A stretch of 12,500 nucleotides of DNA from Chrysomallon squamiferum. Lineage: Eukaryota > Mollusca > Gastropoda > Neomphalida > Peltospiridae. The translations under genes were made by a program, and so were the position numbers. Positions within the stretch are counted from its first letter, which is position 1. Each line of letters opens with the position of its first letter. Below the pieces are notes generated by a model. That model was not told the origin of the DNA and did not search any database. It saw nothing but the letters and a program-made list of their open reading frames with translations. Location of the stretch: assembly GCA_012295275.1 (NCBI GenBank), contig CM022670.1:32993438-33005937 (forward strand), read 5' to 3'. Positions 1 through 7,706 of the stretch are shown here, piece after piece.

Positions 1-570
1 CTAAATAAAATCCAATTATTTCAGTTTATGACAGAAGGTATAATTTCGTTTCAGTTGTACATCTGGTTCTTTTTCATATATACATAGAAAACATTATTTG
101 CGTTCCCATTAAATGATAATTTATGTTTGCATCAGAATGAAAATATCTGATTGCATTTTAATTATATTTTCAAAAACTAATCAAATATAATGATCGTGGA
201 GGAGGAAAGAAAAATAAAAAAGAAGCAAAAAAAAATATGAAAGAAAATATAATTCAAAAACAAGAAGAAAAATAAATCCCTCAAAAAATATCGTGTTGCA
301 GTTAGAGAGAATTCATTATACACGTTATTTCAATATGACTCATTTTAAAATAAATTATATTATTAATTTGATCTTTTTTTTTTTAATAAGGTAATTTTTT
401 TTTACATCAGTTTAGAAAAAACCTAAATTGATTTATGAATAAATAAATCCTTTTGAAAGTAATAAAAGCTAGTTCAAAATAATTTTCATTACAAAAATTT
501 GCTTTTAAAAAAATAAATAATGAAAAAAATATTAACAGATATTTGTCTAGACCTACTCACAAATAACGAC

Positions 571-593
571 AAAAAAAAAAAAAAAAAAAAAAA
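571..593. repeat. poly(A) run, 23 bp
   Basis: Uninterrupted A run on the plus strand, followed by a more degenerate A-rich tail. No adjacent retroposon body was recognised. Confidence 0.9.
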
Positions 594-1073
594 GAAAAGG
601 AATAAAAAAAACCTAAACAAAACAAACAACCACAACAAAAATAATATAAAATAAAATGAAATAAGTAATAATAATATTAACAATCAGACAGAATAACATA
701 CATACTCACAAATACACACAATATATATATAAAAAAAATAATCATTAAAATTGTTCACCTAGGCTGCACCATTTTAAGTGACGTTAATCTTTATTAAAAA
801 TCGTTCACATTAATTTATCTGTTAAATGAAATACAAATTTTTGAGTTCATTGCATCACGTATTCTTTTCCTTGATTAAACATTGGCCATTTTCTCGAATA
901 TTGATATAGCAATTCAGTGGACATGAATAAAATGAGCGTTTATTATTTTGAAATTCTATTTGTTTTCCGCAAGATATTTAAAAAACCCACAAAAAACCAC
1001 AAAAAAACCGAGTGAAAAAAATGACAGCAGAAAAAAATAAGAAGAAATAAATAAAAAATAAAAAAGAAATAAT

Positions 1074-1101
1074 AAAAAAAAAAAAAAAAAAAAAAAAAAA
1101 A
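1074..1101. repeat. poly(A) run, 28 bp
   Basis: Uninterrupted A run at the end of a roughly 100-bp A-rich block. It directly precedes a segment of clearly higher GC and complexity starting near 1106. Confidence 0.9.
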
Positions 1102-1105
1102 TGAG

Positions 1106-1290
1106 ATGAAGAACGAAAACAAAGATGGCGAGTTGCGACTGTGTGGTTGTAACAGCCTCTCGAGCCACGTCAGGTCTCAGGTCAGTTCCTCAAGCACGTG
1201 TTTTTATCGTTCTCTCCAGGGCTCCAGGACTGTTTTATCAAAGGTCATCCATCGGACGTGTCTTATCATCTCACTGAATAGAACGTGAAT
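1106..1290 (+). other. higher-complexity island with a short Arg-rich ORF
   Basis: GC content rises sharply compared with both flanks. An ATG at 1125 in a good initiation context (purine at -3, G at +4) opens a 50-codon frame ending in TGA at 1275-1277. The deduced peptide starts MASCDCVVVTASRA. It has six arginines spread through it, many Ser, Ala and Val, and a single acidic residue at position 5. That composition resembles a mitochondrial targeting presequence. A longer overlapping frame begins at 1106. Possible splice donors inside it (CAG followed by gtcagt near 1176) would allow it to be a first coding exon. No family was recognised, and it may equally be promoter sequence, a TE fragment or chance. 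Confidence 0.2.
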
Positions 1291-1370
1291 AGTCCGTGTT
1301 AGCTTCACAAGTCCATTTAGTTTCACAGCTTGTTACCTCAGCTCATATCATTATAAATATATGTCATGTC

Positions 1371-1490
1371 TTTGTCCGAATGTTTGTCTGTCTGTCGGCG
1401 TGTCAGTGTGTTTGTCAACCTACCTACCTACCTACCTACCTGCCTACCTGTGTCTGTCTACCTACACATCTATCTAAGCACCTACCTAAC
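1371..1490. repeat. imperfect TGTC / CCTA tetranucleotide microsatellite
   Basis: TGTC-type units run from about 1371 to 1415. They are followed by about six CCTA units at 1419-1440 and degenerate CCTA or TCTA units to 1490. The open frames here are repeat translations (Cys/Leu/Pro/Thr/Tyr periodicity). Confidence 0.85.
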
Positions 1491-1599
1491 CTATATTCTT
1501 CCCTTCTTTTTCTGTCGACACTATCGTTTTAACACTCTTTGTTTTTTCTTGTTTTTTTATGTATTTGTGTATATGTGCGTGTGCGGGTGCGTTTAACGT

Positions 1600-2684
1600 A
1601 ATAAGAATAAAAGTCGATAAATAAATATTCAATAATTCATTATAAAAATCTAAATAATAATACATGTACTTCGATTTTAGTTCAACTAGACTGCTAATGT
1701 CTTTACTAACAGAAGCAAGTTAACGTTAATCGGTATGGATTGAAATCATGGAATTACCTCTAAAAACCTATTAATAATATATTTCGTAATCTGACATTTA
1801 CAAACAACAAATCTCCAGGAACGAAAAACATTAGACGTAGGTGTCATTTTATTTTAATTATAACTAAGCATATTATTCAATCTGATATTAGAAAAAAAAG
1901 GCTTTAATTGCATTCCCAAAATACTCCTGAAATATGTTACAATATGATTTAAGCTGCATTAATCAGGTTTAATATAATTTTGTCTACGAAAAAATGTTAC
2001 GTAATTATAAACATCCCATGTTATCACTTCTTCATCTTGTCCTTGAAATGACAAAATCATACAACAGTGAGATATCTTTTAATCCTGTTAGATTACATTG
2101 GAAATGATACAAAATAATTCTGGTTAATTCTGGTTAAATCGGAGACTGAACTTTGGGGAAGAAAAAGACTAAGTTTTGAAATGAAAACAGTAGTAAACAT
2201 AACGTCAGTTTATAAAGGAAAGGCCACAGGTGACATTTCCAGGTGTTTTTTGTTGGGTTTTTTTCCAGGAAAACTGTGGAAAGCATATTTAACAATAACT
2301 GAAAGTGAAATGATGGGTCCATTTATCTCGTGAGATATGAGGATTCAAATAGCAAATTTGTCATTTACGATATTTTCTATAAAATAGTGGAGTGTTAAAT
2401 ACATAAAGTTACAGCACCAAAATGTTCATAATTCACTGATGATGACAAGCTAAAAATAACATGTTTCCAATGCGGCGTTCTTCCTTTACTTTGTCCCTTG
2501 CATACATCATGGGTTAGTCGGGTATGCCTGCAAATAATCACGGATCAAAATGCTCAAGTTTTCAAAAGTCAGATTACCACGAAATTCATACCCACTCTAC
2601 CAGAGGTTAAAATAAAAGTTAATAAAAAACAAAAGTTTCATGTAATAATCATCATACGAGGCAAATGTGTTGCTTTGCTTATTC
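1600..2684. other. AT-rich intergenic DNA, nothing recognised
   Basis: No exon with splice signals and no structured repeat was seen on either strand. A small tandem of TTCTGGTTAA occurs near 2117-2136. Short open frames at 2134-2322 (minus) and 2498-2689 (plus) show no conserved motifs. Confidence 0.5.
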
Positions 2685-2702
2685 AATAAAAAAAAAAAAA
2701 AA
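2685..2702 (+). repeat. AATAAA hexamer running into a 15-bp poly(A)
   Basis: The hexamer at 2685-2690 leads straight into an A run ending at 2702. The preceding 200 bp are of ordinary complexity. This could be the genomic tail of a retroposed sequence, but no flanking target duplication or recognisable body was found, and simple A-tract expansion explains it as well. Confidence 0.4.
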
Positions 2703-3687
2703 TCAAACAATTGTTTTTAGCTTAATTGTAATTATTATTAATTATTATTATTATTTTGTTTGTTTGTTTGCTTTTTTTTTTTTCTTTGTATCCTTTTGCA
2801 ACATATTTTCAACTAAGTAATGCAATAAGCTATGAATAAAATGATGGCGTACATACAATCTGCAACGCTTAATTTTTATTCTCAATTCTCATTTTCTCGG
2901 AGATTGTTATAATTAATCTGAAAGATTTAAGGTGGCCCTGAACTGTGTTATGTCTTGCATACTTGTTTTAAATTAACGTGCATGCAAACAAGTCAGAAAG
3001 CAAATTTAATTAGAAAGCCAAACACAAACATATTTCATTCTACGTTTTGGACAAACGAAGCACGGATTTCAGTTTAAGATATATTTTTAAAAACAATCCG
3101 CTGACCGATTTCGTCAAGTTTGCTGGAATTACTCTATTTCTGGTTACACCTTTCAGACAAATTTAATTGTCTAGCGGCTTAAGAAAAACAGTTTTTATTT
3201 ACACATATATTTGTTACTGCATTTTGTAGACATGTTGTTCCTTTTTTAAATTCGCAAATAAATGAAACCTTCAGAACGACGGGGTCTTATGTTCAAGAAA
3301 ATAATTATCTTTAATAATAATAAAAAAAATAATAATACTGATGTAGAAAGATATGTCAACTATATTTTATTTTGCTCTCATGTAATACTATATTAGAAAT
3401 GAATGTTATTTAAAAATTGTTTTAAATTAATATTTTTCCTTTTGGTTTTTCTTTATGAATGAAATTAATTTATTTTGAAATTTATATTTAAAGCGAAGAT
3501 CATTCAGAAATCATGCACCGTTATTGAGACAAACGAGTCTATAAACGTTTATAATTAAAAAACGACAAAGATACTTAAACAATTCACTTTAATTAAAAAA
3601 TAATTACTGAATAAATATCTCAGGTCGTAAAAAGAATACTGCTAATCATGGCTACAAAAATTTGATAATATCTTTGAAGGAATCAAC
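2703..3687. other. AT-rich intergenic DNA with TTA repeats
   Basis: A TTA microsatellite lies at about 2731-2757, with (TTTG)n and T runs to 2781. The rest is AT-rich, with no open frame of note and no recognised element. The block near 2930-3180 is somewhat more complex but carries no identifiable signal. Confidence 0.5.

Positions 3688-3716
<29 letters not shown>
3688..3716. repeat. poly(A) run, 29 bp
   Basis: Uninterrupted A run, the longest homopolymer in the window. No retroposon body was identified upstream. Confidence 0.9.
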
Positions 3717-3718
<2 letters not shown>

Positions 3719-3779
3719 GGAGAAAAGTAAAAGAAACCCATAAATATTTCAACGTTATTAAAGTAACAGCTAATTATGA

Positions 3780-4140
3780 CAGATGGATGTTAGTATTAAA
3801 AACAATTCCCGCGTTCTTTCGGCTCGATACCGACTCTTTACTTGCGCTGTGCACTTTAAACGACAGCATTTATTATCTGAAATCAGTTTCAGGAAGTCAA
3901 CGTTCTGGATGCCAGTTTCGACTGTTTCTACGTATTCTGTGTAACCTACGTGAAGTGTATCACGTCATCCGGAAAAAAAGGAAAAAACGACGGCAGTCGT
4001 GCGTGAAGCAATCAAATCTTTTCAAGCGAATGTCATCTGGTCTTTGAATGTTTGCTGTGTAATGGAAATGCTGTACGTTAAATACACGCCATTTGTTTTT
4101 CCACGGGAAGGAAGACGTACTGTCCGTCAAAGAATGATAT
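3780..4140. other. higher-complexity island with an uncharacterised ORF
   Basis: GC content and sequence complexity are above the flanks. A plus-strand frame runs from ATG 3787 to a stop at 4045-4047 (86 aa). It contains a basic stretch (RKKRKKRR) near residues 62-69 but no recognisable domain. A perfect inverted repeat, ACGTGA with a 6-bp spacer then TCACGT, occupies 3948-3965. The right arm extends into a CRE-like TCACGTCA. The island could be a regulatory region, an old TE or an unrecognised exon. It lies about 0.7 kb beyond the 3' end of the minus-strand gene. Confidence 0.2.
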
Positions 4141-4814
4141 TGATTGAAAACATTTCACTGCTAGTTTAGACTGACATACACGCATGCAATGTCTTATCAT
4201 TTGTAAGAAAATCGCTGTCAAAAGATTTGATGGAAGAGAATAAATAAATAATTAAATAATTAATAAAAAAAAAAAAAAAAAATAAATATACGATTTGTCA
4301 AAACGGAAGTTTTGCAAAATAAATTATATCCAAAGTAATATGTACAGAATAGTTTGTGTTAATTAATGATTAAAATAATAATAATAGTAATAATATAATA
4401 AAAAGTATGTTAAAACAAATATGCGGTTGGTTATATTATCCTAAAAGAATTTAAGACTATTATATATTAATTTTTAAATTTAGTTTTGGTTTTCCGTTTA
4501 AAAAGTATATAACAACAACAATATTCTGCTGCTCAAAAATCAAATCAACTAGCTATTATTAGAAATTTCAGAATAAAAAAAATAATAATAAAAGAAATCG
4601 CTTAAAATATAATCTACAAAAATAGAACATAAATAAATATCACATCAACTTTTAGTTTATATAGCTTTTTTCATTCATAATTTTCCTTTTTTTGTGTTTT
4701 TGTTTTTTTGTTAAGAATTATTTTTCAGTTATTACAATTCCTGGATTATACGACCACGCCTAGTTACTATTATAGCAATGAACAGCAAATAACAATTGTT
4801 AACATAAACATCTT
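4141..4814. other. AT-rich intergenic DNA, nothing recognised
   Basis: Contains an A run at 4265-4282, a degenerate ATA/ATAGTA array near 4373-4400 and T-rich stretches at 4680-4712. No coding or RNA signal was seen on either strand. Confidence 0.5.
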
Positions 4815-4873
4815 TTTATTTACTATTAATATTTACAACAACACTTTACCTATTCACCACTAATCACTTTATT
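4815..4873 (-). terminator. polyadenylation region of the minus-strand peptidase gene
   Basis: On the transcript strand the first AATAAA after the stop codon is at 4868-4873, about 190 nt downstream. It is followed about 24 nt later by a GU-rich stretch (GTGTTGTTGT at 4835-4844). This is the usual arrangement of hexamer, cleavage site and downstream element. A second AATAAA at 4815-4820 offers an alternative or back-up site. The hexamer is common by chance in AT-rich DNA, so the assignment rests on position and the GU element. Confidence 0.45.
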
Positions 4874-5062
4874 TTTGATTGTTTCACTACTGAAATAGCC
4901 ACACTGTTTGTTTTTTTCGTTCATGCGTCTTCTCTTTGTTTTCTTTCATACACTGATTCTCTGACCAAATTTACAGAAATGTCAATACAGATCCACAAGG
5001 CCTCGTTTGTTGTCTATACGGACACATAAAATAAATATCAATTAAAAAAAACCTCACTATTT
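4860..5062 (-). other. probable 3' UTR of the peptidase gene
   Basis: The sequence between the TGA at 5063-5065 and the first polyadenylation signal has no further intron signal that was noticed. The 3' end is inferred from the AATAAA and GU-rich pair; transcript data would be needed to fix it. Confidence 0.45.
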
Positions 5063-5209
5063 TCAGTCACCGTACAACATACTGTGGATTGTTTTTATCA
5101 CTCCCTCGGGCATATCCTCCTTCAGTAGGTGAAAACACTCAACGGCGATGTTTTTCTGCTTGCCACAACCCGATATCACCATCTCTCCGTAAAAATAGAC
5201 ACCCATGGC
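5063..5209 (-). CDS. AOPEP: aminopeptidase O-like, terminal coding exon
   Basis: This is the last coding exon, 48 codons plus TGA. On the transcript strand the acceptor tttatctacag precedes GCC ATG GGT, giving AMGVYFYGEMVISGCGKQKN, followed by a helix-like stretch ending MLYGD and the stop. It joins the preceding exon in phase 0. The sequence corresponds to the extreme C-terminus of the helical (ARM-like) domain of the leukotriene A4 hydrolase branch of M1 zinc aminopeptidases. The AMGVY-YGE pattern recalls aminopeptidase O rather than LTA4H or aminopeptidase B, which differ in this segment. That assignment comes from memory of the family and was not searched. The domain packs against the catalytic domain and contains no catalytic residues. 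GC content and codon pattern stand out from the AT-rich flanks. Confidence 0.8.
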   Translation of the reverse strand, partial: AMGVYFYGEMVISGCGKQKNIAVECFHLLKEDMPEGVIKTIHSMLYGD

Positions 5210-5649
5210 CTGTAGATAAACATTAATAATGCATTTAGTATGTTGGATGAGGCATCGTAGTGTGATAATAAAAAAAAAAATAGAAAAGTTAAAAATAAAA
5301 CCGTATTATTTCCAATAAATTAATCAGATGCAAGGTAACACACCCACGACAAATACTTAATCTGTAATTTGAAAACGTTTATATCCAAAAAGAAAAAAAA
5401 AAAGTATCAAATTTTTATTCAAACTGGATTTAATGAATACAAAAAATAAACAAAATAAGATACTTGTGGGGGACGTTACAAACTTAATATAGATACTTAA
5501 TAAAAAATTAAACTGAATTACGTTAGCAAAAAACGTGAACTGCTTCTAAAACCTGCTCCTACACACTTCAGAATTACTGATTAGGTACAGTAAGATGTAA
5601 CATTCTCTGGTTTTGTCAGAGACAGCAAACACTTGTACTAAATAGCTGC

Positions 5650-5916
5650 ATTAATCATTTAAAGTGGCGACAATAGTTACGGATACATTGTACACAGAGT
5701 AATGGATATAACAAATCTATTCTGGATACAATAACAAAAATCTCTGCTTCTGTCAAACAAATAAAGCAGTGCTTTGCCAGCTGCTGATTTACCCAAGGGT
5801 ACAACATCCCAGGAATAACAAGGCAATGAACCACCGGTTTTATTTGACTTCCCACGCCATGTGTGATTAGTGTCCACAACGATTTCAGAAATAATAATAA
5901 TAAAAAAAAAGGTCAT
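5650..5916 (-). other. intronic segment with two overlapping open frames
   Basis: Two minus-strand frames stay open over the same stretch: 5655-5879 (74 aa) and 5677-5916 (79 aa). The latter reads IVVDTNHTWRGKSNKTGG in part and has a balanced amino-acid composition, unlike the repeat-derived frames nearby. No domain was recognised. It lies inside the terminal intron of the peptidase gene. It could be a decayed transposon piece, an alternative exon or chance in a locally GC-richer segment. Confidence 0.2.
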
Positions 5917-5955
5917 TCATGTTAATACACTAAAATTTCATTCCAACTGTCTTGT

Positions 5956-5975
5956 CCTCTCTCCCTCTCTCTCTC
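5956..5975. repeat. short CT-rich tract
   Basis: CTCT and CCCTCT units immediately upstream of the CA array. Together they form a compound microsatellite within the intron. Confidence 0.8.
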
Positions 5976-5999
5976 AAATCAAATACACACCCACACCCA

Positions 6000-6007
<8 letters not shown>

Positions 6008-6061
<54 letters not shown>

Positions 6062-6062
6062 A
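6008..6062. repeat. (CA)n microsatellite, about 27 units
   Basis: Pure CA dinucleotide array, preceded by degenerate CACACC and GCGC units from about 5984. In the transcript it is a UG repeat located in the terminal intron. Open frames across it are alternating His/Thr or Val/Cys artefacts. Confidence 0.95.
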
Positions 6063-6078
6063 GGTATAGTATATAAGA

Positions 6079-6330
6079 GTAAGCAGAGAAAGAAAGAAAA
6101 TGGGAGAAAGATACAGAGAGAAAACGACAGAGAAAGAAACAAAGAAAAAAAATAACGAACATTTTGAAGTGAAAAAAAAATAATATTAAAGAAAATTTAA
6201 AAATAAAATAAAAAATTTAAAATAAAATAAAAAAGACACCATTAAAAACTACCTCAAAAAAAAAAAAAACAACAAAAGTAAAAATAAAAGTAAAAAAAAC
6301 CAAAAAAAAACCAACAAAAAACAGAAGCAT
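6079..6330. repeat. A-rich, largely T-poor low-complexity tract
   Basis: About 250 bp made mostly of A with G or C interruptions on the plus strand: GAAA-type units first, then AAAAT and AAAAC units. It is a T-rich run in the pre-mRNA of the peptidase gene, inside the terminal intron. No coding signal. Confidence 0.85.
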
Positions 6331-6515
6331 CCAGAATTAAAATGTAAATTGTCTGAACACTGAATTGTTTTACGCATCGATTTAACTTTCAGCTACTGCT
6401 TTGGTCTAACAAAACAAGATGAAAACGAATGGGCTGTTAACACACGTTAACGAGAAGTCAAAGAGTCTCTTCCGCCTTGTACAGCTTACTGATAGAACAG
6501 AAGATCACCGCGTAC

Positions 6516-6602
6516 CTGATGTTGAACCAGGAAGGATCGAACATCATCGTAGTACTTGACTGCTTTTTCTCGGACAACAAGCTCGCACCAGCGATGTCTT
6601 AT
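6516..6602 (-). CDS. AOPEP: aminopeptidase O-like, penultimate coding exon
   Basis: An internal exon of exactly 29 codons, phase 0 at both ends. It is bounded by acceptor tttctgtttacag and donor CAG|gtacgc on the transcript strand. It encodes IRHRWCELVV, then REKAVKYYDDVRSFLVQHQ. The E-[IV]-R-x-R-W core formed across the preceding junction, followed by a helix ending in an acidic/aromatic stretch, is a conserved pattern of the C-terminal helical domain of LTA4H-type M1 peptidases. WCELVV favours aminopeptidase O over its paralogues; this is recalled, not searched. It reads straight into AMGVY of the last exon with no frame break. Its GC content contrasts with the AT-rich introns on either side. 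Confidence 0.82.
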
Positions 6603-6668
6603 CTGTAAACAGAAATAAGCTGAAGGAATTTTCACACACTGCAACATTCGGTTACCCGAAAGTTACTT

Positions 6669-6796
6669 TCACTTTTTGTAATTCCTGTAAATTTTTTCTA
6701 ATTATTTTAGAATTAAGAGTAACGTCAGAAATTTATGTCAGTTAAGATGAGTTGTTTCTTTTTAATAATTATAATTAAAATACTTGATTGAAAATA
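6669..6796 (+). repeat. intronic duplicated block X, copy 1
   Basis: Matches 7163-7292 in the same orientation with few differences. It includes 63 identical bases (6724-6786 versus 7220-7282). It lies about 65 bp from the 3' splice site at 6603 on the transcript strand. Confidence 0.93.
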
Positions 6797-6825
6797 GTAC
6801 TATACTCTGAAATTAAAACTGTTAT
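6795..6825 (+). repeat. duplicated block Y, copy 1
   Basis: 31 bp beginning TAGTACTATACTCTGAAATT. It matches 7076-7106 at 30 of 31 positions, direct orientation. It abuts block X copy 1. Confidence 0.9.
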
Positions 6826-7075
6826 AGAGAAGATAAAGGGTTTGTCACAGAATATTTAAAAATAAAATGATTCAAAATATCAGATATTAAACTGCTCAAA
6901 AGCAACCAGCTTGATGACTTATCATTATTAAAGGCAGCTGGTAGTAAATTTACACAATATATGATAGTTTATATTCATCACCATTCAGCTATAAAGATTA
7001 AAAATTAAAATATCAAAAGTATTTATAATTTCTGTATCATATGGCAACCCGACAGATTAGCAGTTCGGGAATTTT

Positions 7076-7106
7076 TAGTACTATACCCTGAAATTAAAAC
7101 TGTTAT
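7076..7106 (+). repeat. duplicated block Y, copy 2
   Basis: Second copy of the 31-bp block, one substitution (C for T). It lies 56 bp before block X copy 2, so the X-Y order differs between the two pairs. Confidence 0.9.
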
Positions 7107-7162
7107 TAATATGGCTATCGATTTCATGATCACCGAGAAAAAACGTTATTTGATATTGTCTT

Positions 7163-7292
7163 TCATTTCTTATAATTCCTGTAAAACCTTTTCTAAATTA
7201 TTTTAAAATTAAGAGTAATGTCAGAAATTTATGTCAGTTAAGATGAGTTGTTTCTTTTTAATAATTATAATTAAAATACTTGTTTGAAAATG
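7163..7292 (+). repeat. intronic duplicated block X, copy 2
   Basis: Second copy of the roughly 130-bp block. Its similarity to copy 1 stops at about 7292, just short of the GC splice donor at 7294-7299. On the transcript strand it therefore forms the first part of the intron. Confidence 0.93.
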
Positions 7293-7293
7293 G

Positions 7294-7299
7294 ACTTGC
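7294..7299 (-). promoter_or_regulatory. non-canonical GC 5' splice site
   Basis: The transcript reads GCTGAG|gcaagt. No GT at this junction would keep the reading frame and the conserved E-I-R-x-R-W join, so the GC donor is the best reading. A sequencing error cannot be excluded. Confidence 0.7.
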
Positions 7300-7416
7300 C
7301 TCAGCATTTGCATTGTGCAGTGAATATTTGTTACGTAAATCATCCAGAATCTGCTTGGGAATGTATTCCTCATCTAGTAATAAGTCAAGTAATAGAACCA
7401 GTTGATCTGGATGAAA
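7300..7416 (-). CDS. AOPEP: aminopeptidase O-like, internal exon (first in window)
   Basis: An exon of 39 codons, phase 0 at both ends, with acceptor tttgtcttttctag and donor GAG|gcaagt on the transcript strand. It encodes FHPDQLVLLLDLLLDEEYIP, then a Lys/Asp-rich helix ending NANAE. The HPDQLVLLL segment followed by short amphipathic helices fits the start of the C-terminal helical domain of LTA4H-branch M1 peptidases, and resembles aminopeptidase O most closely from memory. The three exons give 116 contiguous residues with no stop. The zinc-binding HExxH motif and the rest of the protein are not in the window and must lie further upstream on the minus strand. A very long CT array precedes the acceptor. 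Confidence 0.82.
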
Positions 7417-7442
7417 CTAGAAAAGACAAAAAATATTAAATG

Positions 7443-7571
<129 letters not shown>

Positions 7572-7612
7572 TGAAAACCTGTCATCAACAAAATTAAAGA
7601 GCAACAATCAAG

Positions 7613-7652
7613 GCGCGCGCGCGCACACACACACACAAACATACACACACAC
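7613..7652. repeat. (GC)6 followed by (AC)n
   Basis: Six GC units at 7613-7624 run directly into AC units with two interruptions. Alternating purine-pyrimidine DNA of this kind can adopt the Z form. Confidence 0.95.
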
Positions 7653-7706
7653 CTATATATAAATATATAGATAGATAGATACAGATATAGATATATATAT
7701 ATATAG
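7653..7706. repeat. TA / GATA microsatellite
   Basis: TATATA units, then three GATA units and a second TA run ending at 7706. It completes a compound repeat cluster of about 260 bp that starts at 7446. Confidence 0.9.

Larger units (their letters stand above)
1..1105. other. AT-rich intergenic DNA, no gene seen
   Basis: This stretch is dominated by A and T, with A-rich plus-strand blocks near 200-290, 560-660 and 1000-1101. Open frames here are translations of homopolymer runs, rich in Phe and Leu on the minus strand, and carry no recognisable motif. It lies beyond the 3' end of the minus-strand gene and is most simply intergenic. Confidence 0.6.
5210..6515 (-). other. AOPEP: intron (1306 bp) between the last two coding exons
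   Basis: On the transcript strand it starts CAG|gtacgc at 6515 and ends tttatctacag at 5210, both canonical GT-AG. It is phase 0. It carries a CA microsatellite, a long A-rich plus-strand tract (T-rich in the transcript) and an unexplained higher-complexity segment at about 5650-5885. Confidence 0.8.
6603..7299 (-). other. AOPEP: GC-AG intron (697 bp)
   Basis: On the transcript strand it begins GAG|gcaagt at 7299 and ends ctgtttacag at 6603, phase 0. The 5' site has GC instead of GT but otherwise matches the donor consensus, as is typical of the minority GC-AG class. A roughly 130-bp block is duplicated near both ends of this intron. Confidence 0.75.

Noticed and set aside
489-1168. Phe/Leu-rich minus-strand frames that look like membrane proteins
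   Set aside because: The hydrophobic runs come from poly(A) and A-rich DNA read on the opposite strand.
1419-1450. CCTA array considered as an interstitial telomeric repeat
   Set aside because: The unit is four bases, whereas the animal telomere unit is TTAGGG/CCCTAA; it is a plain tetranucleotide repeat.
1296-1596. Cys/Leu/Pro/Thr-rich frames resembling small secreted proteins
   Set aside because: The periodicity follows the TGTC and CCTA tetranucleotide units; there is no conserved spacing beyond the repeat.
2134-2322. 62-aa minus-strand frame with hydrophobic stretches
   Set aside because: No motif, no splice context, and the hydrophobicity follows local A-rich plus-strand sequence.
5930-6162. 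Several overlapping frames with His-Thr or Val-Cys runs
   Set aside because: They are produced by the CA dinucleotide array and flanking CT and GAAA tracts.
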